DNA from: an uncultured Schlesneria sp. | GTDB lineage: Bacteria > Planctomycetota > Planctomycetia > Planctomycetales > Planctomycetaceae | DNA: 64,000 nucleotides | Direction of reading: 5' to 3' | NCBI GenBank assembly: GCA_903871875.1 | Contig: CAIQIR010000068.1 | Coordinates: forward strand, 1-64,000 | Shown here: positions 40,593 through 49,035 of the stretch, one piece after another | Layout of the letters: each line of letters starts with the position of its first letter | Numbering within the stretch: position 1 is the stretch's first letter | Notes under the pieces: model-generated | Database searches by the model: none | What the model saw: the letters and a program-made list of their open reading frames with translations, nothing else | What the model was told of the DNA's origin: nothing | Position numbers and translations under genes: made by a program

Positions 40593-43500
40593 ATGGAAAA
40601 CAGACTCAATTTTCCCACGTTTTATGACCGGTTTGAGGCCCTGCGCTGTCGGATGCGTCGCCATCTTTGTCTGCAGACTTTGATGTCATTTGTGATTTGT
40701 CTGCTATTGGGGTTTGGATGGGTCGCGGCGTTGGACTATTGGTATGAACTGCCTTGGAACGGTCGGGCGGCCTGGTTGGCCCTGATTTTTCTGCTGAGAT
40801 TGCTGCTGATGGGGCGAATGCTGATCGCCAGTTTCCGGGCCGGAACACGTCCTCGACTGGCTTCTGTTCTTGAGCACAGATTTCCTGAATTGGGACAAAC
40901 GGTACGGACATCTGTTGAGTACCAGGGACTTTCGGACGAACAACTTTTGTCCCGCGGTCTGGCACCCGGCCTGGTGCGCGCTCTTGAAGCATCGGCATGC
41001 CTTTCGACCTTACCGCTGCCGTTGGAAAGCTTGATTCCTACCCGGCGGTGGATCGTTCTCTTCAGCGTTGTTGCGACGTTCATCGTCGCCGTCAGCACCG
41101 CTTGCCTGTGGCACAGTGACTGGCAAGTCGCGTTTCGTCGTGCGTTACTGAGTAACGAGCCGTTTACGCAGGTAGTGCTGGCGACGGAAAACACGATCGT
41201 CGATCAAGGGACAGAGTTGAATCTCTTGGCGGCGACCTGGGGCCGGGTTCGGGATAAAGTCGTGTTAAGAACGCGTGCCATCAATCACCCCGACAATGCC
41301 TGGGAGGAGAGAACATTTTCGCTGAGCGACGGCCAACGGACGTGGACAGGAGCGAGGTTTTATGAAACGACGTTACCGATCGTGACGGAACCGTTCGAAT
41401 TTCAGTGGATTGCCGGTCCAGATCAAAGCGAGGTACATCGCGTTGATGTCCGGTATCCGCTGGAGATTACCTCGATCTCGGCTCAAATCACGCCTCCCGC
41501 TTATACGGGGATGCCCGCGACAGCCAGTGACGGTGGCAATCTCAATTTTGTGGAAGGCTCCCGTGCGACGATCGTCGTCGAATTGAACGAAGTTCCCGTG
41601 AACGCTCGAGTTGTCCTGACATCGGTCGTCTCTTCACCGAATGAAAAGGCGGAGTTGGAAATGGTCGAAGCTCGAATCGACGGTCGTCACGTTTCGTTCG
41701 AGAAGACATATGACCGCGACGTGAATTGGCAGGTTCAAGCGACGTCCGCCTCAGGAGTGGCCGTTGGCGAGCACTCGTATCGTGTCCGTGTGCGCAAGGA
41801 TCAGCCTCCGACAGTGGTTTTTGAAGAGCCCGGGGAAATGCTTGACGTTCATGCGCTCGCGGAGGTGCTGTTGCGTATCCGAGCTCGCGACGATTTCGGA
41901 CTGTCGCGGGCCGGAATCGTATTCCAAATCAATAACGATGAAGAGCACACGCTGATTGCGGAGACTGATGATCGCGAAGATGGCGGACCTGGTGGCGATG
42001 GCCAACGCACCGCAAAAATGACCGCGCTCGTCGAGCGAATCTTGCCATTGGAGCACTTCAAGTTAATTCAAAAAGACGCGATTACCTATTACGCTTTTGC
42101 CGAGGACAACCGTCCGGGGCAGCCGCAGCGAACGGAATCTGATTTGCAATTCATCGATATTAGACCGTTCAAGACCAACTTTCATGTGCCGCCCGATAAC
42201 GGTGGGGACAATGAGCCGTCAGAAGAACGCCCGCGTCGTGCGACGTTCGAAGAATTGATTGGTCGTCAACGAGCGGCGATGAACCGCGCCTTGGCGATGA
42301 AGCGACAGCCGAAAACCGATTTGGTTGCACTCGATCGATTGATGGCTTTTGAAACGGAAATTGCCGAGCTGACGAATGGTCTCGGTCGATTTCTGCAGGA
42401 ACAAGCGACGCAGTTTAATCTTCCCGAGCTGCTTGAAAATGCGGATCTGCTTTTTCAAGCCGAACGCGCGATGCTCGACAGTATCGATTCGATGTCCGTC
42501 GGCAAATTCGAAATCACGATCTTACAACATAAGGATGCCGTGCGATTTCTGGTGGAATCCCGCGACAGGTTGAATGTCCTTCTTGGAGGTTCCGAAAGTC
42601 CGCCCGGTCTTCAAAAAGTGATTAATAGCTATTTTCGTCAGTTCCGGATGAAACTGCGGATGAAATCCAAGCAGCCGCAAAACGATCAGCAACGTGCCGT
42701 CGACTTGCTCGAGCGGCTCGAAAGTCTGGCGTCTCGGCAGGCGATCATCTCCGAGCAGCTTGAAGGACCAGAGGATGCCGGAGTTGAAGGTGCTCAACCA
42801 GATCCGAGTGCCGTTGCCCGTGAGAAAGCAGGACGCCGAACAGATGACATACCGACCGACGTGGAACGAGATCGTCAATCCGATCAAAGTGTTGGAACCG
42901 ACCCTGATGCCACAAAAGGACCTGCACCCGACAACACGGCATCAATGTCCCCTGGCTCCGCTCCGCGAAGAATGACTCGCGAAGAAATCTCGAAAAATCA
43001 GCAGCAGATTGCCGTCGATGGCGGTGAAGTCCAAAAAGATCTGGTGGAATTAAAACAGGCGACTGAGCTTGTCAAAGGGAGAATGGCATCCGCAGTCTCG
43101 TCTGCGTTCGCCGCTGCGGATGCATTGACTCGAGGTAATTCCACCGACGGAGGCACGTTTGCCACAGCTGCAGCGGAGCGATTCGAGCAGACTTTGCAAT
43201 TGTTGCGCGGATTGGTGGCTCCCGAGATTTCGGGTCAATTGGCAGCGGCTCGCGATCTGGCGGACAAACTCAGTCGGCAGGAAGAAGGGCTTGCCAAAGA
43301 CGCCGCGGAAAGGGCGAAGTCGATTAAAGCGGGCCAAACGGACATGCAGGATCAATCGCTTGATAACGGTGGCGGGAAACGATCATCGAAAACGACGGAA
43401 AAAGAGCGACTAGCTGCTGGCGGAGAGTCGCTGGTTGATCTGATAGAAAACGCGACCAAGTCGTCGTCGGCTGCTGATCAGAGATCGATTACCAAGCTGA

Positions 43501-44126
43501 GCGATTTGCTGAATCAAGGCGGAATTGTGCAGGTCGTCGAACAGATGAAACAACAATCTGGGAGTGGAGGCGGCGAACCCGAGGAGGAAGCGAAAGTCGC
43601 CGCGGATATCGCGGGAAAGTTGACGGACATTGTCCGCAAACTGGACTCGCTTCGGCAGGAGATCGTCGATCCGCAAGTGGCCAAACTGATCGAACTCGAT
43701 GAAATGGCCGGCCGACTTCAAGCCGAATTGGATGAAGTTGAAACCACGCGACAGGCCGAGCAATGGCATCAAACGGCTGGTCGATTTCTTGGGGAGTTGC
43801 AGGAAATGTCGAATGGAGAGTTCTCGGACGAAGTACTCCGCGAGGACATGCAGCAGGCGGGATGGGATGATGGGAGAGGCCGCTTTCGCAATAACGAAAG
43901 TGGTCACTATGACAGTCGCCGATACAAAAAGGCCCTGCTTGGCATTTCTGTGGAACTTCGCAACTACATCCAAGAACTCTTGGTGGCAGAATTCAGCGCC
44001 AGCGGGACGGAAACACCTCCTGCTCAGTACGAAGGGATGGTCATGAAGTACCAACGTGCGTTGACCATGGGTACCCAAGACGTTCGGAAGAAGAATTCCC
44101 AAGTCAAGGAACGACGAAGGAAATGA
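40593..44126 (+). CDS. DUF4175-like large membrane protein
   Basis: 1177 residues from the ATG at 40593, which lies 11 nt after the previous stop; an earlier in-frame ATG would overlap that gene. Membrane segments occur near 25-48, 55-75 and 145-170. A long extracytoplasmic region includes an immunoglobulin-like beta stretch (SAQITPPAYTGMPA) and long coiled-coil helices, with an acidic, Asp/Gln/Ser-rich stretch around 720-800. This is the usual architecture of DUF4175 proteins found in MoxR clusters of planctomycetes and bacteroidetes. Its reaction is not known; scaffold or envelope-sensing roles are inference. The next gene starts 7 nt later. Confidence 0.88.
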   Translation: MENRLNFPTFYDRFEALRCRMRRHLCLQTLMSFVICLLLGFGWVAALDYWYELPWNGRAAWLALIFLLRLLLMGRMLIASFRAGTRPRLASVLEHRFPELGQTVRTSVEYQGLSDEQLLSRGLAPGLVRALEASACLSTLPLPLESLIPTRRWIVLFSVVATFIVAVSTACLWHSDWQVAFRRALLSNEPFTQVVLATENTIVDQGTELNLLAATWGRVRDKVVLRTRAINHPDNAWEERTFSLSDGQRTWTGARFYETTLPIVTEPFEFQWIAGPDQSEVHRVDVRYPLEITSISAQITPPAYTGMPATASDGGNLNFVEGSRATIVVELNEVPVNARVVLTSVVSSPNEKAELEMVEARIDGRHVSFEKTYDRDVNWQVQATSASGVAVGEHSYRVRVRKDQPPTVVFEEPGEMLDVHALAEVLLRIRARDDFGLSRAGIVFQINNDEEHTLIAETDDREDGGPGGDGQRTAKMTALVERILPLEHFKLIQKDAITYYAFAEDNRPGQPQRTESDLQFIDIRPFKTNFHVPPDNGGDNEPSEERPRRATFEELIGRQRAAMNRALAMKRQPKTDLVALDRLMAFETEIAELTNGLGRFLQEQATQFNLPELLENADLLFQAERAMLDSIDSMSVGKFEITILQHKDAVRFLVESRDRLNVLLGGSESPPGLQKVINSYFRQFRMKLRMKSKQPQNDQQRAVDLLERLESLASRQAIISEQLEGPEDAGVEGAQPDPSAVAREKAGRRTDDIPTDVERDRQSDQSVGTDPDATKGPAPDNTASMSPGSAPRRMTREEISKNQQQIAVDGGEVQKDLVELKQATELVKGRMASAVSSAFAAADALTRGNSTDGGTFATAAAERFEQTLQLLRGLVAPEISGQLAAARDLADKLSRQEEGLAKDAAERAKSIKAGQTDMQDQSLDNGGGKRSSKTTEKERLAAGGESLVDLIENATKSSSAADQRSITKLSDLLNQGGIVQVVEQMKQQSGSGGGEPEEEAKVAADIAGKLTDIVRKLDSLRQEIVDPQVAKLIELDEMAGRLQAELDEVETTRQAEQWHQTAGRFLGELQEMSNGEFSDEVLREDMQQAGWDDGRGRFRNNESGHYDSRRYKKALLGISVELRNYIQELLVAEFSASGTETPPAQYEGMVMKYQRALTMGTQDVRKKNSQVKERRRK

Positions 44127-44133
44127 GCCACGC

Positions 44134-46560
44134 ATGAACGATGTCTGGGTCAAGTGTGAACCACAAGCGGATGTCGCGTCGGCCGCGATCGCGCTGGCTA
44201 CATTGGTGGTCGTGTGGACCATTGCACGCCAACTTTTTGGGGCGCCAAATGCGGTTTCCCAGCGTCTCAGCCTGATGGGCATTCGAGGGCTCACATTGTC
44301 GCTGTTCGTGGCCCTGTTGATCAATCCAATCAAATGGCGCGAGATCATTGCCGCGAAACAAAGCGCGGATGTGTTTTATTTGCTGGACGCGTCGCAAAGT
44401 ATGGCCGTCGGCGACAAAGGATCGAGGTGGAAGAAGTCACTGGAGATCATTCGCGACAGTCAACAGAACGGCGGCGACCAATTGGCTCGTGTCAGCCTGT
44501 TCCGCTTCGGACAACGATTACAGGCTGTCGACCCTGCTCTCTGGAAGTATCCCACCGACGATTTCAAGCCGACCGACTCGGACACGCAATTGGCGGCTGC
44601 GCTTCGGCAATTGACCAGCCGTTTTGGGCGAACTCCTCCTGCGGCTGTCGTGGTATTCTCGGATGGGCGCGCCCGCGATGCGTCTGACATTGAAAAGCTA
44701 GCGAGCCATTTTGCCGCCATGAAAGTGCCCGTGCATGTTGTTCCCGTGGGCGAGGCTGACAAGGGGGGCGATCTGGCCATTGTTGGGGTCGTGTCGCCGC
44801 AAGAGGTCAGAAAAAATTCGCAAGTAGAAGTTCGAGTGTTTCTTCGGAGTTACGGTTTCGACGACAAACGGTCTGAACTAGTCGTTTCGTCGATCGACCG
44901 CGAAGGAGTTCGACATCGCCTGAACAGTATTCCCCTCACGATTCGCAGTGGCGTTCAAACTGTCACGACCAACTACCAATCGAGTGAACTGAGTCAGAAA
45001 ATTGAAGTGGCCATCACGCCGATTGCGGGCGAGCTCTCGTTGGAAAATAATCGCTACGATTTCGACGTGACGATTGATCGAACGAAGATCCGCGTCTTGT
45101 ATATTGAGGGAGGGGCGCCGAGTCTGGTCCGCCTGAATACCACGGTAAAAGTGGGCTCAGAATCGTTGCCGGGGCCACATTCCGATCTGCAAGACGCTCT
45201 GTCCGCCGATTCGGAAATCGACTGTGTCGTTCTCTCGGCCCCGCCAGGCAGTCGACGCATGCAACGAGTGACCGAAGGTCCCGTCTCAGCTTTCAATCGC
45301 GGGTTTCCGACGACGGCTGCCGAGTTGGCGGCCTTTGACGCGATCATCTTCAGCAATACGGCGCGATCCACGTTCACGGAAGAACAGTTGGGGTGGATCG
45401 AACAATGGATCGAGAAACGCGGCGGTGGCTTTTGCATGACGGGCGGACCGAACAGTTTTGCGGCGGGAGGTTGGCGAGACACGGTTGTGGAACGAATCCT
45501 TCCGATTGAAATGGGGTCAGTCGACACGGAATGGCACCCGTCCGCGGGGATCAAACTGAATCCCGTCGTGGCCACGGTACCTCATCCGATTTGGCGCATT
45601 CTCGAAAACGACGTCGTAAATCGCGAACTGCTGCGCACGTTGCCCGAATTTGCGGGAATTCATACCGGTCAACGAGTGAAGACGGACACGAATTCGGTCG
45701 TTCTGGCGAGTTCCGATGACCAGGGTACTACTGGTGCTGGATTGACGATTGGTTCGTTTGGCAAAGGCCGAACGGCAGCCCTGTCGGTGCCCTCCACTCC
45801 ACCCTGGGCCAGTGAATTTACGACTCGTTGGGGCGAAGGGAACAACCGTTACTATGCGAAGTTCTGGCGAAATATGGTTTATTGGCTGACTGAAGACTCA
45901 TCGATCGGTCGTCGTCGATTGATCGCCAAAGCGGACGAACCGTTTTATCGTCCTGCCGAAAAAGTGACACTGAAGGCTGTTGCGTTTGACGAATCGGCCA
46001 ATCAGACAGCGGCCTACCGTTTGGTCGCCATGATCGAACCGCAAGGAAACGCGGGCGATGCCGATCCGAACTGGTCGCCTTTCCGCTGGCCCGACGGTCT
46101 GCAACGCATCAGCGGCGAAACCGGGCCGTATATCGCCTGGGGCGAGGAACTTGAAATCCCCCGGGTGAAAGGTCAATCCGACTATGGATTGCAGCTTGTC
46201 CTGGGGCCAGCCTCATCGGCTGCCGGCGCGACGCAGTCGATCAGGCTTGAGTTGACGGCCTACGAGGACACGACACAGGTCGACAGCACAGCCATCGATT
46301 TACGGATCGTTCATGATCCCTATGAACAACAGAACCCGTTTCCCCAACACGAACATTTGTTGAAACTGGCTGCGGCATCGGGTGGATCCGTCTTGTCCGA
46401 TGCCAAGTCGATCCGGGAAATGTTTGAAAAGCTACCGGTACCGCCCCAGTCGTCGGTCATTCGCAAATCGCCCTGGTGGGATCAGTGGTGGATCCTGGGG
46501 ACCTTTTTGTGCCTGATGACCGTTGAGTGGCTTTGGCGTCGACATTTGGGATTGGGGTAA
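44134..46560 (+). CDS. Membrane protein with von Willebrand and glutamine-amidotransferase-like domains
   Basis: 808 residues. Two membrane segments at the N terminus (ASAAIALATLVVVWTIARQL and GLTLSLFVALLINPI) precede a von Willebrand domain with the metal site FYLLDASQSMAVGD near 85. A glutamine-amidotransferase-like domain contains EQWIEKRGGGFCMTGGPNS, and a final membrane helix (WWILGTFLCLMTVEWLW) closes the chain. It ends 9 bp from the convergent asparaginase gene and is the last gene of the MoxR cluster. Such proteins are probable clients of the MoxR ATPase. Confidence 0.9.
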   Translation: MNDVWVKCEPQADVASAAIALATLVVVWTIARQLFGAPNAVSQRLSLMGIRGLTLSLFVALLINPIKWREIIAAKQSADVFYLLDASQSMAVGDKGSRWKKSLEIIRDSQQNGGDQLARVSLFRFGQRLQAVDPALWKYPTDDFKPTDSDTQLAAALRQLTSRFGRTPPAAVVVFSDGRARDASDIEKLASHFAAMKVPVHVVPVGEADKGGDLAIVGVVSPQEVRKNSQVEVRVFLRSYGFDDKRSELVVSSIDREGVRHRLNSIPLTIRSGVQTVTTNYQSSELSQKIEVAITPIAGELSLENNRYDFDVTIDRTKIRVLYIEGGAPSLVRLNTTVKVGSESLPGPHSDLQDALSADSEIDCVVLSAPPGSRRMQRVTEGPVSAFNRGFPTTAAELAAFDAIIFSNTARSTFTEEQLGWIEQWIEKRGGGFCMTGGPNSFAAGGWRDTVVERILPIEMGSVDTEWHPSAGIKLNPVVATVPHPIWRILENDVVNRELLRTLPEFAGIHTGQRVKTDTNSVVLASSDDQGTTGAGLTIGSFGKGRTAALSVPSTPPWASEFTTRWGEGNNRYYAKFWRNMVYWLTEDSSIGRRRLIAKADEPFYRPAEKVTLKAVAFDESANQTAAYRLVAMIEPQGNAGDADPNWSPFRWPDGLQRISGETGPYIAWGEELEIPRVKGQSDYGLQLVLGPASSAAGATQSIRLELTAYEDTTQVDSTAIDLRIVHDPYEQQNPFPQHEHLLKLAAASGGSVLSDAKSIREMFEKLPVPPQSSVIRKSPWWDQWWILGTFLCLMTVEWLWRRHLGLG

Positions 46561-46569
46561 ATGATTGTG

Positions 46570-47607
46570 TTATTTGTCGTAAATCCGGACTTGGATCGTA
46601 CCGTCAGCCGTGATCCATCCTCGATAAAGTCCCTCACTGTTTCGAGCCGTCGTGAAGCGGCCTGACTTATCCAGCACGATCGCGGCCCCCTCCCCGTTGA
46701 TCTCTTTCAGTTGCCGATTGATCACATCTTCGACGGCGTCTTTGGCGGACACTTTTTTGTATTTGATCTGGGACACAATCTCGTGCGAGACCGCGTAGCG
46801 AATGAAGAACTCGCCGTGGCCCGTACATGAGATTGCGGCCGCATCGTTGTCGGCATAGGTCCCGGCACCGATGATGGGGGAATCCCCCAATCGGCCGTGC
46901 ATCTTGTTTGTCATTCCGCCCGTCGATGTACCAGCCGCAAGATTTCCCATAGCGTCGATGGCCACTGCACCGACCGTTCCGAACTTGAACTTGTGGATGG
47001 GCGGAAGTTGATTCTCAGGTAACGCGCCGTGCTCGTTCTTCGCTTTCGCTTCCGCCTCTTGTTTCCAGACTTCCAAAATCGCCTTCCATTGATGCTCGGT
47101 CCAGAAGTAAGAGGGATCCACAATGTCGAGCCCTTGCTTACCGGCGAAGATCTCGGCGCCATTTCCAATTAGCATCACGTGTTTCGATTTTTCCATGACA
47201 GCGCGAGCTGCGGTGATCGGGTTTTTGACCGTCGTCACGCTCGCCACCGCCCCCGCCTTTTTGGATTTACCTTCCATGATCGAGGCATCCAGTTCATTTC
47301 GGCCTTCGTGTGTGAAGACCGCTCCTTTGCCCGCATTCAAGATGGGGTCGTCTTCCATCACTCGAATCGCTGCTTCCACGGCGTCCAGACTCGAGCCACC
47401 CGCATCGAGTTTGCCTTTTCCGGCATTCAAGGCGGCATTCAAGGCGGCACGAACTTTGGCTTCCAAGTCAGGCGTCATATCCTTCTTGTCTTCGCCAATT
47501 CCGCCATGAATTCCCAGTATGACATTTGGGGTGACTTCGTCCCCCGCGGAAATACAACTGGTCGTCGTCAACATGCACATCCCAATGATTACAAACAATC
47601 GAACCAT
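46570..47607 (-). CDS. Isoaspartyl peptidase / L-asparaginase (Ntn hydrolase)
   Basis: 345 residues from the ATG at 47607, where a signal-peptide-like segment begins (VRLFVIIGMCMLTTTSC). The frame upstream is 142 codons of non-coding-like sequence. The self-cleaving threonine lies in FGTVGAVAIDAMGNLAAG, and GGMTNKMHGRLGDSPIIGAG provides the substrate-binding arginine region. It matches the plant-type asparaginase/isoaspartyl peptidase family. A signal segment suggests secretion. The gene converges on the von Willebrand protein and diverges from the HlyD pair. A duplicated 12-bp unit encodes the repeated AALNAALN. Confidence 0.9.
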   Translation of the reverse strand: MVRLFVIIGMCMLTTTSCISAGDEVTPNVILGIHGGIGEDKKDMTPDLEAKVRAALNAALNAGKGKLDAGGSSLDAVEAAIRVMEDDPILNAGKGAVFTHEGRNELDASIMEGKSKKAGAVASVTTVKNPITAARAVMEKSKHVMLIGNGAEIFAGKQGLDIVDPSYFWTEHQWKAILEVWKQEAEAKAKNEHGALPENQLPPIHKFKFGTVGAVAIDAMGNLAAGTSTGGMTNKMHGRLGDSPIIGAGTYADNDAAAISCTGHGEFFIRYAVSHEIVSQIKYKKVSAKDAVEDVINRQLKEINGEGAAIVLDKSGRFTTARNSEGLYRGWITADGTIQVRIYDK

Positions 47608-47965
47608 CACATTACCCCGCTCGAAGCAGTTTGATTCCGGCGGCACCGACGCAGTTGCGGCCGACACGAGCGACAAAAGTATATCAGCGACAGGAATCGG
47701 CCGCAGTTCGGTCGCCGATCGATTTATCGAATCGACGGAAACGAACCGCTGCGGGGGATTGGTCGCACGAACACTGAGAAAAGGTGGTCTGCTTGTCGGA
47801 AATCGGATCAATCGAAACCATGATTTCTCGTTAGAATGTAGGGGGCGGCAACATTTTTCCCTGTGCCGCCCCCGAGAGCAGGGTAAAAACCACCTTGCGA
47901 CACTGCCAAAATGGTCATAAAACCATTTTTCTATTTGTTTTCGTGATGCCGATAAGGATTCCGAC
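47608..47965 (+). promoter_or_regulatory. Intergenic region with two hairpins and a possible HlyD promoter
   Basis: Between divergent genes. A hairpin with ten perfect pairs (GGGGGCGGCA / TGCCGCCCCC, 47841-47873, 13-nt loop) is followed by an AT-rich one (AAAATGGT / ACCATTTT, 47908-47929) trailing into a T run. TTGCGA (47895-47900) and TAAAAC (47918-47923), 17 bp apart, could be a promoter for the HlyD gene, beginning 43 bp before its ATG. The GC hairpin lies outside that transcript. Assignment is tentative. Confidence 0.4.
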
Positions 47966-48922
47966 ATGAAACGAACGAGTTTCTTCTGCCTCAGTCTGCT
48001 GATCGTGTTCGCGGCAACCTCTGGCGCTGACGACAAATCGAATTCGCCAGGAAGTCCACAGCCGGTGCGCGTCTTGGATTGTCAAATCACGTTAATCGAT
48101 CATGTCACGCTGGCTTCAGATCGGTCAGGAATTCTGAAGCATGTCGAATTCAAGGAAGGGCAATCGGTCGTTTCCGGAAGTCAGGTGGCGCTGATCGCAG
48201 ATGAAGTCGCAAAGGCCAATCTGGCGGTGGCCGAAAAGAAAGCTTCGAATGATACCGAGGTGAGATTCGCCAAAGTGGCTCGGGATGCTGCGGAAAACGA
48301 ATACAACATGGCGGTCGAATCGAACAAGAAATCCGGGAACGCGCTGCGGGCCGTCGCACAGGTCGATATCGACAAGGCTCGCCTCGCCGCTGACAAAGCG
48401 GCACTTTCCATCCAACAAGCCGAGCACGAATTGGCCTTGAACAAACTGAACCGCGACGTGACCGCCGCCGAATTGAAAACCTATTCAGTACTCGCTGGGT
48501 TTGATGGTGTGATCACCAAGATTTACAAAAAGAAAGACGAAGCGGTCAGGCAGGGCGACCCGATTGCCGAAATCGTCAATACTGATCGAGTTCGCATTGA
48601 AGGACGCGTCAAGCTGGCAGACTTGCCTTTCGCCAAGCAAGGTGCCAAGGTGCTGGTGCATTTGTTTGTTGAGGAGTTCGATCTTCCCGAAGAGCAAGAG
48701 ACGTTCGAAGGCAAGATCACCTTCGTCGATCTCGTCTCGGATAAAATCGATCGGACGACTCGCGTGTTTGCAGAAGTTCAAAACCGCGACAACATTCTTC
48801 GAGCCGGTCTGCGAGCGGAAATGGTCATCGAAGTCGATGAACAGACCGCTGCCCACCGTCCCGCGGCAGGCAATTCCGATTCATCGCAAAAGAAGAAGAG
48901 GTTGAGTATCAACGCCAATTGA
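47966..48922 (+). CDS. HlyD-type periplasmic adaptor protein
   Basis: 318 residues, with a signal peptide (FFCLSLLIVFAATSGADD). The lipoyl-like half-motifs occur in DRSGILKHVEFKEGQSVVSG and GFDGVITKIYKKKDEAVRQG, separated by a coiled-coil hairpin rich in Ala and Lys, followed by a beta-barrel segment (RVKLADLPFAKQGAKVLVHL). It resembles the adaptor subunits of type I secretion and other exporters but without an N-terminal membrane anchor. It precedes the M50 protein by 113 bp and probably acts with its HlyD-like C-terminal part. Confidence 0.9.
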   Translation: MKRTSFFCLSLLIVFAATSGADDKSNSPGSPQPVRVLDCQITLIDHVTLASDRSGILKHVEFKEGQSVVSGSQVALIADEVAKANLAVAEKKASNDTEVRFAKVARDAAENEYNMAVESNKKSGNALRAVAQVDIDKARLAADKAALSIQQAEHELALNKLNRDVTAAELKTYSVLAGFDGVITKIYKKKDEAVRQGDPIAEIVNTDRVRIEGRVKLADLPFAKQGAKVLVHLFVEEFDLPEEQETFEGKITFVDLVSDKIDRTTRVFAEVQNRDNILRAGLRAEMVIEVDEQTAAHRPAAGNSDSSQKKKRLSINAN

Positions 48923-48933
48923 TATTTGCCTTC

Positions 48934-48960
48934 GGCACACCGATCGTGGATCGGTGTGCC
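48934..48960 (+). promoter_or_regulatory. Perfect 12-bp stem-loop between HlyD and M50 genes
   Basis: GGCACACCGATC and GATCGGTGTGCC flank a GTG loop. The stem begins 11 nt after the HlyD stop, with no T run following, so it is not a classical terminator. It may lower transcription into the M50 gene or stabilise the HlyD mRNA. It also argues that the M50 protein starts at 49036, beyond the stem. Confidence 0.5.
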
Positions 48961-49035
48961 GACAAGACGATCGGGTTCCGATTCCCGCATCAATTTCCGA
49001 TAAGATACCGGCTTTCAATACGGGGACGATCTCGC

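Noticed and set aside
47426-47460. Tandem 12-bp repeat in the asparaginase gene
   Set aside because: It only encodes a repeated AALN in a helical part and is too short to be a mobile or regulatory element.
47608-48036. A 142-codon N-terminal extension of the asparaginase gene
   Set aside because: The sequence is unlike the family, and a signal-peptide-like start lies at 47607. It also overlaps the divergent HlyD promoter region.
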